From Chryseobacterium sp. C-71 (GTDB lineage: Bacteria; Bacteroidota; Bacteroidia; Flavobacteriales; Weeksellaceae), in contig NZ_CP087131.1 of assembly GCF_020911865.1 (NCBI RefSeq), positions 3,596,001-3,660,000 of the forward strand: 64,000 nt of DNA, given 5' to 3'. Shown here piece by piece: positions 53,489-61,500 of the stretch. A program made the translations under genes and the position numbers. Position 1 is the first letter of the stretch, and every line of letters starts with the position of its first letter. The notes under the pieces are model-generated. The model worked only from the letters and a program-made list of their open reading frames with translations, made no database searches and was not told where the DNA came from.

Positions 53489-53538
53489 ATATTTGTCAAA
53501 TAGAATACCGAGTCTTTTGAATAATATGATATTTGTCA
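53489..53538. promoter_or_regulatory. Two direct repeats upstream of the CD-NTase gene
   Basis: ATATTTGTCA occurs at 53489-53498 and again at 53529-53538, exactly 40 bases apart, about four helical turns. They lie 30 to 79 bases upstream of the cyclase start codon and could bind a regulator. Confidence 0.4.
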
Positions 53539-53885
53539 TATTTTTGGTAAGTAGGACAGGATGTCTTATTTTTTATTATAAAATGTTGTTTTTCAAACAG
53601 TTGTTTAGGGTTTTGATAAGCCTTTATGACAATTTTACAGGTCACATCCTATATACATAATACTATTTCTTCTGATAGTATAAATTCAAATTAGTGTATG
53701 TAAAACGGAACTTTTTGCAGAAATTTTTCAGACCAATCCTGTGGACAGTAATTCAACCGTATCTCTCACAACATTCTTTTGATTTATTATTCTAACACAA
53801 GTAGATCATATTTCAAGCTAACATCATTCCTTTTGAGGCTAACTGATTTTCTATAGCAAATATATTCCGTGGTCACTGCGGAAAA

Positions 53886-53939
53886 AAATCTTTTTGGGTA
53901 TCCGGGATCGGAGATCCCAGAACCTCCACAAAAAGATTT
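53886..53939. repeat. Large nested inverted repeat
   Basis: Outer arms AAATCTTTTTG (53886-53896) and CAAAAAGATTT (53929-53939) are perfect over 11 bases. Inside, GGGATC (53904-53909) pairs with GATCCC (53913-53918) across a 3-base loop. It could be a structured RNA, a terminator or a cruciform. Confidence 0.65.
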
Positions 53940-54092
53940 CAAGCTTTCATCAATGTTCTTTCTTATTGTTTTCAAGGTATTGATTGCAGTTTTCCTTGTG
54001 CCTGCCTGAATGGTTATCCGCATAGAAAAAGTCAGAAACCTCACAAGATGCAATTGCAGTTCATTGAAATTTTGATCCTTATTTATTCTCTT

Positions 54093-54192
54093 GATATAAA
54101 TCATCTCATAAGATGTTGATATAAATCAATTGATCAGATTCTTATATAAACCACTTCGTCAGATGTTAGTATAAATCAATTTATCATACGAT
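54093..54192. repeat. Four tandem 25-base repeats (iteron-like)
   Basis: Four adjacent imperfect copies start at 54093, 54118, 54143 and 54168. The shared frame is ATATAAAYCA in the first half and TCAGATgTT-like in the second. Copies follow without spacers. They precede the RadC-like gene by about 110 bases and resemble protein-binding iterons of a mobile element. Confidence 0.75.
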
Positions 54193-54303
54193 ACGACCGA
54201 GTAAAAGAATAGAAAAAGTCAAAGTTTCCTTCAAGCTGCAATTCACGGGTTTTAATTTAAGTGCGGGAAAAACAGGTCTCCGCCGTACTCGGAGCAGGAA
54301 ATT

Positions 54304-54747
54304 ATGAAATTCAATATAGTCAACGAAATTAAATTGAGCTACTCAAGAAAGGGAAATTGTGAAAGGTCTATATCATCATCAGCGGATGCAGCGGATGTTT
54401 TCAGGGCACATTTTGATGCGGAAGAAATGGACTACAGGGAATCGTTCTTTGCGCTGTATCTGGATCAGGCGAATAAGGTGCTGGGAATTAAGAAAATATC
54501 TGAATGCGGCATCTCTTCGACTTTGGTCGACGTCAGAATCATTATGCAGGCGGCTCTTCTTTGCAATGCTTCAGGGATCATCGTTTCCCACAATCATCCT
54601 TCGGGAAATCTTAAACCGTCATCCGCTGATATTAAGATGACCGCAGAGATTAAAGAAGCTGCGAAAATTCTGAAAATGTCACTGCTTGACCACGTCATCC
54701 TGACATCGGAATCACATTTTTCATTTGCGGATGATGGAATAATCTGA
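54304..54747 (+). CDS. RadC-like JAB-domain protein
   Basis: A 147-residue JAMM-domain protein with the metal motif SHNHPSGNLKPSSAD (His96, His98, Asp109) and the typical LLDHVILT near the end. It lacks the N-terminal helix-hairpin-helix region of full RadC (about 220 residues). Short forms like this are markers of Bacteroidota conjugative elements and genomic islands, with unknown function. It is followed 60 bases later by a DUF4099/DUF3945 protein, a common partner in such elements. Confidence 0.92.
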   Translation: MKFNIVNEIKLSYSRKGNCERSISSSADAADVFRAHFDAEEMDYRESFFALYLDQANKVLGIKKISECGISSTLVDVRIIMQAALLCNASGIIVSHNHPSGNLKPSSADIKMTAEIKEAAKILKMSLLDHVILTSESHFSFADDGII

Positions 54748-54807
54748 GTATAAAATAATAAGCAATCAAAAAAGTAATAGTATCAAATAATATCTAAAAT
54801 AATCATC

Positions 54808-56088
54808 ATGAACAAAATAGGAAATCATACAGCAATTTCAGAGGTGAGTACTTTATTGGTACTTCGTCACAGTAAAAATTCTATCGGAATTGTACAGGGA
54901 ATCGAAAACAACGGAAATCTTATAGACGTTCCTCCGAACCGTACCAACATTCATTCCGTAATGAGGATCGATTCTTCGGAGTATTCTTTTACGGACTTCT
55001 ATTCGGATTTTTATCATCAGCTCAAAGATCCCTCTGAATATTCATTTTTTAAGGTAAGGGAATTCGAGGCGCACGATACAGCTATCAATTTACAGGAATA
55101 TATTAATTGTTTATCAGATGTAGAAAGACAGGATCTGAAATCGGTTGAAGTGTCTATTGAAGCGGTCAATGCGATCAGAAATAAGAAAACCAATGAAAAG
55201 GAGACTTCTTTTTTGAAGAAGGGTTTTAGTAACGGGTCACTTACTATTAATAGTAGTTCTCAATACCGCTATCAGATTGAGGATGTTCCATGGGACACGA
55301 TGGCTGAATTGGGTCTTAACAGGGAAACGTTGGAAGAAATCGGTGCGTTGGATACTCTGTTGAAAGGCTATAAAACACCAATGTTGATTCCGATACTTTT
55401 TAATGATGGGGAAGAGGTAAGCCAGATTGATGCACGCTTACAGTTGCGGATCGATGATGATGGAGAATTAATTGTGAAGGTGCATCGGGTTCTTAAGAAA
55501 GTGGATTTCAGAAAGAAGTTTAAAAGTCACAAGTTTACAAAAGAGGATAGGGTCAATCTTTTAAATTCGGGGAATATGGGCAGAGTGGTGGATCTTACTG
55601 ATACAGTTACAGGAGAGATAATTTCTTCACTGATAAGTTTGGACAGGCTGACCAATGAGCTGATTTCTTTGCGGATGGAATTTGTGAGGATTCCTGATGT
55701 GCTTTGCGGTGTGAAATTGGATTTGGAGAAGAAGAAGGTGCTTCGTGATGGGAAAGCTTTGTTTATTGAAAATATGGTATCGAAGAAAGGGAAGCTTTTT
55801 TCTGCAACCGTTCAGTTCAATGCGGACAGGCAGTGGGTGGAGTTTATGTTTGAGAATAAGTTTAGAAGTTCTGGTTTTAGCAGAGTGAATCATTCTGAGC
55901 GGGAAGTTCCTTCACATTTCAGAGGGGTAAAGCTTCGTCAATGGCAGATGGATCAGTTAAAGGCTGGGGAGACGGCATATATCAAGGGACTGGAAAGCAG
56001 AAAGGGTAAGACTTATCAGGGTTATATCCAATTTGATAAGACGACAGGAAGGATTGTGTTTTCTTTTAAGGATCCTAAGAATAAATAG
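54808..56088 (+). CDS. DUF4099/DUF3945-domain mobile-element protein
   Basis: A 426-residue soluble protein. The middle (about residues 155-240) has the DUF4099 pattern (VPWDTMAELGLNRETLEEIG, then GYKTPMLIPILF), and the C-terminal part has two DUF3945-type repeats (KSHKFTKEDRVNLLNSGNMG near 248, and LRQWQMDQLKAGETAYIKG near 379). These proteins are typical of Bacteroidota conjugative transposons. The role is unknown. Together with RadC it marks this segment as part of an integrated element. Confidence 0.9.
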   Translation: MNKIGNHTAISEVSTLLVLRHSKNSIGIVQGIENNGNLIDVPPNRTNIHSVMRIDSSEYSFTDFYSDFYHQLKDPSEYSFFKVREFEAHDTAINLQEYINCLSDVERQDLKSVEVSIEAVNAIRNKKTNEKETSFLKKGFSNGSLTINSSSQYRYQIEDVPWDTMAELGLNRETLEEIGALDTLLKGYKTPMLIPILFNDGEEVSQIDARLQLRIDDDGELIVKVHRVLKKVDFRKKFKSHKFTKEDRVNLLNSGNMGRVVDLTDTVTGEIISSLISLDRLTNELISLRMEFVRIPDVLCGVKLDLEKKKVLRDGKALFIENMVSKKGKLFSATVQFNADRQWVEFMFENKFRSSGFSRVNHSEREVPSHFRGVKLRQWQMDQLKAGETAYIKGLESRKGKTYQGYIQFDKTTGRIVFSFKDPKNK

Positions 56089-56154
56089 GGGAGTCTTTAA
56101 AATGTTTTGGAACTCTGGAAAAAGGGAGTAAGTAAATTGATGTAATTTTTTAGT

Positions 56155-56184
56155 AACCTGCAAGGTCGATTGACTTTGCAGGTT
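56155..56184 (+). terminator. Terminator after the DUF3945 gene
   Basis: AACCTGCAAGGTC (56155-56167) pairs with GACTTTGCAGGTT (56172-56184) over 13 positions, one of them a G-U pair, with a 4-base loop and a T-rich stretch behind. Confidence 0.75.
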
Positions 56185-56229
56185 GCTTTGTTTGGGTTTT
56201 CGATGGAAATGCGTGATGAAAATCGGGCG

Positions 56230-56272
56230 GCAAAAATGCAATTCCTCCCTATGGTCGGAAATGCATTTTTGC
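56230..56272. repeat. Nested palindrome, possible att or recognition site
   Basis: GCAAAAATGCA (56230-56240) pairs perfectly with TGCATTTTTGC (56262-56272). After one mismatch TTCC (56242-56245) pairs with GGAA (56257-56260), and CC/GG pair again around TAT. It is a strong 43-base hairpin behind the mobile-element genes, without a T tract fit for termination. Confidence 0.7.
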
Positions 56273-56440
56273 GGAATTTGGAGCAACCCCATTTCTAAAA
56301 CATTGCCGATCTTGGCTTTCCTATGTTTTTGAAAAAAGGTTGTGGAGATTTAGAATATCAATATTTTAATAGTCAATATATAGATGTATAGTATAAAATG
56401 AAATAGTAACAACATTAGTTTTATCCTGATGATTTGATTA

Positions 56441-57094
56441 CTATGAATTATAAAAACTCCAACTAATGTTCCATTTCATCTCCTTCTTAAAGTTAGTAAG
56501 TTTTTTTATAATTCCTTTTTTGTGATCAGTTCCACAAATTAAAATTGCATTATTATAAGGGTATTTAATACTGTAGTTATAAATATTATTTAAAATTTCT
56601 GTTTCTCGTAAATCATGAATAAATGTTTCCTGTTGATATTTTTCTAAAAGAATTTTTGGAGCATTTTCCTTCAGTACTTTAAGTTCTAATGACTTTAATT
56701 CTGAGATCAGTTCAGTACATGCAGGACTATTTAAAAAATTAAATCCAAAATCTGCCACAGATCTTATAAGCTTTTCAAATACTTTATGATATGATTCACT
56801 TCGCTCAACAATAAAATCGTAGTCCGAAAATAATTCATGTAAATCAAACTCATATGTATCCACAGGGAAATGTTTAATGTCATAATTTCTAATGTAAACA
56901 CTTATAGCTTTTGACTCAACCGTTTGCGGCGGTCTTTGACCAGAATAGATTGAATGAAAAACATGGGCAGGTAGTTCCTCAAAAATGACGTCTGGTTTTA
57001 TATTCTCAAGAATTTTGTATAACTCATGAGGATTGCATTTTCCTACTTCCATATGAAAAGACGATAGGAGTGTGATGTTAGAAGTAAAGTTCAT
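56441..57094 (-). CDS. Putative TraB/TIKI-like protein
   Basis: A 217-residue soluble protein. LSSFHMEVGK near the start, KPDVIFEELPAH (about residues 33-44) and ILICGTDHKKGI near the end give the order of His, Glu and GxxH elements seen in the TraB/PrgY/TIKI superfamily, which includes metalloprotease-like and regulatory proteins. The match is weak, so the assignment is tentative. It is the last gene of the minus-strand operon after the HNH gene, separated from it by about 430 bases, so membership in that unit is not certain. Confidence 0.5.
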   Translation of the reverse strand: MNFTSNITLLSSFHMEVGKCNPHELYKILENIKPDVIFEELPAHVFHSIYSGQRPPQTVESKAISVYIRNYDIKHFPVDTYEFDLHELFSDYDFIVERSESYHKVFEKLIRSVADFGFNFLNSPACTELISELKSLELKVLKENAPKILLEKYQQETFIHDLRETEILNNIYNYSIKYPYNNAILICGTDHKKGIIKKLTNFKKEMKWNISWSFYNS

Positions 57095-57521
57095 TTTTTT
57101 TAGTATTAATAAATATTACTGACAAAAAATTAAAATTTTAACATTGTAAAATTAAATTAAAAGCTTGTAATATTTAAATAAACACTATAAAGCTTTAACT
57201 TATTGATGAAGATGATATAATAATTTCATACTATGTATATAACAATAGTAATAGCTATGATGTAATGATTATCAAACTTAAAGATTGATATGCAGATATC
57301 ATGAATCAGATAACAATACCTCAAATATCTTTCTTTTAATGATAGTATTTTCGAAAACTATCAAAACATCACACAGTTCCTTATTCCTAAAAGACTTGCC
57401 AAACTCTAGAAAGGAAGAAATGATTTTTCACATCATTCTGATGCAAATTTTTCAGATGGAGTCATTTAAATATTTTGTAGGTTATTAATAGTTTATCATT
57501 TGTAAAGCATTTGCTAAAAAT
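57095..57521. other. AT-rich intergenic region
   Basis: These 427 bases between two minus-strand genes are very AT-rich. A 67-codon plus-strand frame at 57285-57488 has no recognisable features and is probably chance. I see no clear promoter or terminator. Confidence 0.5.
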
Positions 57522-58187
57522 TTAATCAAATGTAAAACCTTCAGGATATACGATTCCAATGAATTCTGCGTGCTCATAGAAATCCATAAATATTGTGAAT
57601 AGACCTTGTGCCGCAAAGTATTTATATCTGAATACTTCGGGATTATTATATTCACCCTCTTTAACAAGTGCCGGATGCAGGTCTTCCTTTAAAAAATCAA
57701 CTGCAGCAATGGTGTTGAAACCTTCGTAAACAATTCTTTTTGAAACACTGTGAATAATTCCTTTTGCAGGTTTTTCATGATGATAGAAATAAACACCTCT
57801 AATGATTTTTTCAATAAACATTTCTGCTTCATTTTCCTTTAATGAAAGAAAGAAATGTGATTTTCCATATATCGTACCAGATCTAGCATTTTCTTCCAAA
57901 TCTTGTATGAAACTTTGTTTTTCCTTTCTTCTCAAGCCTCGTAGAACTCTTTCTTCCAAATCTTTTTTTGCTACAGCATTTGTCTTGAAGGCTTTGATAA
58001 AGAATTGGAATTTATCATCGAGTTCCGAAAAACTGTTGTTATGTTTTTTGCAAGCAGGTACTGTCATCAGATTATTTCTGTGACCTGTCGGAAAAAAAGC
58101 TAATGGTGGCACGTGCTCCTTACTTGCCAGCTGGTCTGTCAAAGGACATCCGCACCAATAGCATATTTTAGGAAGTTTATTTTTCAA
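57522..58187 (-). CDS. HNH-type nuclease-like protein
   Basis: A 221-residue protein. The N-terminus has the zinc and HNH pattern ICYWCG (Cys9, Cys12), SKEHVPP (Glu24, His25), and VPACKKHNNSFSELDDKF (Cys46, His49, Asn50). This is the form of HNH proteins where EHxPP precedes a CxxHN motif. The C-terminal part is helical and unassigned. It lies between the CPxC fragment and the TraB-like gene, downstream of the caspase fusion gene, and might be a DNA-cleaving partner. Confidence 0.8.
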   Translation of the reverse strand: MKNKLPKICYWCGCPLTDQLASKEHVPPLAFFPTGHRNNLMTVPACKKHNNSFSELDDKFQFFIKAFKTNAVAKKDLEERVLRGLRRKEKQSFIQDLEENARSGTIYGKSHFFLSLKENEAEMFIEKIIRGVYFYHHEKPAKGIIHSVSKRIVYEGFNTIAAVDFLKEDLHPALVKEGEYNNPEVFRYKYFAAQGLFTIFMDFYEHAEFIGIVYPEGFTFD

Positions 58188-58541
58188 TTAATTGTTAAGC
58201 TTTAAGTATTGTTAATTAAACTTAGAAATTATTAAATGAACCGCTCAATTTCCGTTTCAAGTTCTAAGATTTTATCAAAAATTTTTAAAATAGTTTTCCC
58301 CAATTCCCACAACACTCTGCACTTAGGACATTCGTTAACAGTAATGTTATTTTTTTTGATCTCCTTTGCAACTTCTCTGATCGTCTCGTCAGTATGTAAT
58401 TGAATTAGAGATATCTATAGATATTAAGGAAAAAATAATCGAGATACAGATTTACTATGCAACCATTTTTAGATTCTTCAATCCAGTATCTGAATTCTCT
58501 CAGAAAATGTTCTATTTACTATTCTACTTAAATGATTTATT
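58188..58541. other. Gap with a small cysteine-rich ORF
   Basis: Between the HNH gene and the caspase fusion gene. The only coding content is the CPxC frame at 58232-58414; the remainder near 58420-58541 is AT-rich with no signal seen. Confidence 0.5.
58232..58414 (-). CDS. Small CPxC-motif protein, start unclear or truncated
   Basis: The minus-strand frame of 60 codons encodes LHTDETIREVAKEIKKNN, then ITVNECPKCRVLWELGKTI, and the helical tail ILKIFDKILELETEIERFI before the stop at 58232. The codon pattern and the CPKC motif look like real protein sequence, but no ATG, GTG or TTG is in frame: a stop lies directly before it. It is either a fragment or a small gene with an unusual start. It could be a zinc-ribbon-like partner of the neighbouring genes. 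Confidence 0.45.
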   Translation of the reverse strand: MSLIQLHTDETIREVAKEIKKNNITVNECPKCRVLWELGKTILKIFDKILELETEIERFI

Positions 58542-61500
58542 CTATAATTTTAAAATTACATTTTCATAACTAGAATCGAGGATGGCTTTAGGATTTTGAT
58601 CTTTTCTTAGTTCGTCTTTTGCAAATTTCGCTACGCTGGTAGAGAGGTAATCTCTAAGCAGCCTGTCTGTTATATAGTTATCTCCTTTTATCACATCTGG
58701 AACGTTGCCTCCTAAAGCATTTACGAGATGATATGTCCATATTCCATTTTCTAAAGTATCGCTAGAATATGAACTTTGACCTGATTGGCAAGAAAGAAAT
58801 GTAATGTAAGTCGGGTGATCAACAGAAAGTAGTATTAGTTCTTCTTCATCAATGTTAGAAATGTGACTTCTCTCGTTTTCATCTATAAAACTTTGTGCGC
58901 AAGCATCTATAAATATTAATGCATTTTTACACTTTGATTTTTGTAAAGGATCTATTAATAGTGATCTTAGTGAAACAGATGTCTCCGGGATATTACTTAT
59001 ATGCATGTCGTAAGTCGATAAATAATTAGTTATACCGCTATGGAAACCATGGCCTACATAATAAAAAATCAGTCTGTCATCTTTTTCCAATGAATGAAAT
59101 AACGACTTTAGATTGTATTCAATTGAACTTTTAAGAGCTTCCTCATTCAAGAACATATAAATCTCCTCTTCCTCAACACCGAAATCTTCCAGTAACATCT
59201 TTTTGAACTTTAAAGAATCTGAATTTGCATATTTAACTGGAAATATGTTGTTTTTTGGATAGTAGTTTTCAATACCAATAATAATTGCGACTGTTTTTCT
59301 AAATTTTGGAATATTTAATATTGTTCGCAATGTTTCTTTGGTACCTTCTACAAGAGACTCTGAATCCTCTCTTACATATTTTTTATTTTCAAACAAAATA
59401 TCATTATCAGATTTATTAGTTTGAATCATATAGATGGACCTATCTCCAATTCGTACCCAGTCATAATGTACAGAGGGAATCGGATGAAGTAAGGATATTG
59501 CTTTTTTTGTTATTTCATCAATTCTAAAATCATTGCTGATACCAACTATTTCATTGTTATTAGGGCTTATTTCTTTAACTCCAAAAATTATTGATCCACC
59601 GTTAGTATTTGCAAATGATGAAATAATCCGAGCAATTTTTTGGGGCACGAAAGGAACAGCACTTAATTCTAATTCGTTACTTCTTGCTGTAGTTAATAAT
59701 TTGTCAATATTAGAACTGGAAATATTTGTATTTCCAACTGGTATTCTATTAATACCAGTTTTTTTAAGTAGTTGCCCCAAGGTTATTTGTCTTGGTGCAT
59801 TATTACCGTCTTCGTACCATAATTCTGCATCAACATATTCTAAAACATCAAATTCAGAACTATAATATAAGAGTATAAAATCTTTGTCAGATGGTCTTGC
59901 CACAAGTGTTATTTCATTTCCATTTTTCGTGATGCCGCCAATAATACTTTCTGCAATGATGTAATTATTGCTCAGATCATATTCAGGAAAGGTCGAAAGA
60001 TAATTAATAACATTTGTTACTGCTCTTGCTATGATATTTTTAGTATAGTTTAATAAGTCAAAATCAGGTCTTGATAAATGATAGAACTCAGAAGTTATCA
60101 CGGTATTATCAGGTATTTTAATTATTTCTGTTGAATAATCACCATCTAGGATGCTAGGAAGGTCAATATCTGATGTAGTAACCATACCTAAAATTTCTGT
60201 AGGTATATTGATATTTTCTTGCTTGAAATGCTGATGTATCTCTTCCTGGGATGACCTTAATAAAAATTCTAATTTCTTATCATATCCCAGTAGGTAAAAA
60301 TATCTACATAGAACTTCAGGTAGCCTTAATAACACACTATTGCTAGTCCATGGCTTTGTGACAAATAGATCTGGCCTATCAAAATGAACATTAACATTCT
60401 TGACAAAATCTATATCGGTATATTTAATTTTTAGCTCATCCGCTTGATAAATATTTAGAGTATTGATTTTATGTTCAAGACTTTCCAGTGATTCATTAAT
60501 TTTGTAATCAATTGATTCGGCTTCAATCCATATTTTAAAGTGGGGAATAATAGTCTTAAGCTTGGTTATCAAATCGGAACAATTTTCTTTGTGAGAATAA
60601 CTCAGTTCAAAATCACTTTCTCTTAGTATTTTTATTTTTAAGCATTCTAACAGGAACTCTAAATCCGGATGCTTTTTGTTGTCTGAATTGATAGCTAAAA
60701 ATGAAAATTGATCTTGAAAAATTGATTCATTCCCATCGATGAAAAATTTAAGAGAACTACATTCAAGAAAGATATTTTTTGTCGTTAATAAATAACCTTC
60801 AGCTGCCCAATCTCCAACTTTTAAAATGTCTCCTTCACTCCAATTCCTGCATTGATCCAACAAAATTTTGTATATAGATTGAATACGTGTTATATTCTCT
60901 TTTTTCACCTTGCCATCAATGTTAAGATCAGAAGAAACCTTTCTTAATATTTCCAAATAATCATCTAGTTGTAGTTGTGTCCTAAAATTGAAAAAAGCTT
61001 TCCAATTTGTTGATAATTGCTCCCCAGAGAAAACAGGAAGGTAATTACCTGAGAGTTCAATAATATTTTCTGAATTAAGGTAAATTTCATTGGCCTTTTT
61101 TACAGTTTTCATTACATTTGGCAAGCAATCTACATTTTTAATGTACCAAGCAATGTAATTTGCGACTTCATCCCCTTTGGTTCTTCCATCTCTTCCCCTA
61201 TCGCCCCAATACGCTATAGAAGATGTGTTCAAGTCATCTAAGCTTATGTTTTTAATAACGTCGTCCCAAAACATTTTTGCAAATTTGAAATCTGAAGATT
61301 GTGAGAGGAAGCTTAGTACTATTAAATTTGAGTACTGATCTGCATTAAATCTTGTCAGCCATGGCTTAAAATACTTATCTTCATCAACGAAAAACTCGTT
61401 TTTTAAGTCATGATTATTTACTAATGCAATCCTGCTTTCATCATTATAAATTACTGGCACAATCCCCTCCATCACACCCATCATTTTAAAGAAGCGTTTC

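Larger units (their letters stand above)
53460..54303. other. Long intergenic region with repeats and a large hairpin
   Basis: These 844 bases contain the divergent starts of the CBASS-like operon (minus) and the RadC-like gene (plus). It includes a 10-base direct repeat (53489 and 53529), a two-part hairpin (53886-53939), and four 25-base tandem repeats (54093-54192). A 105-codon minus-strand frame covers 53787-54104 but overlaps these structures and is not convincing as a gene. Confidence 0.6.
56089..56440. other. Intergenic region with terminator and large palindrome
   Basis: No gene lies in these 352 bases. A terminator follows the DUF3945 gene, and a 43-base nested palindrome lies at 56230. 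The rest (56300-56440) is AT-rich without structure. Confidence 0.55.

Noticed and set aside
53787..54104. A 105-codon minus-strand frame with some protein-like stretches (KTIRKNIDESLKSF).
   Set aside because: Its start lies inside the first tandem repeat and it runs through the nested hairpin; no signal, motif or neighbour supports it. It is possible but not supported.
54093..54192. Tandem repeats that could suggest a CRISPR array.
   Set aside because: The units are directly adjacent with no spacers, only 25 bases long and imperfect, and no cas gene is present.
54197..54292. CCGAGTA and TACTCGG, a 7-base inverted pair 82 bases apart before RadC.
   Set aside because: The arms are short and the distance long, so the pairing is not convincing.
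57285..57488. A 67-codon plus-strand frame in an AT-rich gap.
   Set aside because: It has low-complexity hydrophobic composition, no leader or promoter, and runs opposite to both neighbouring genes.
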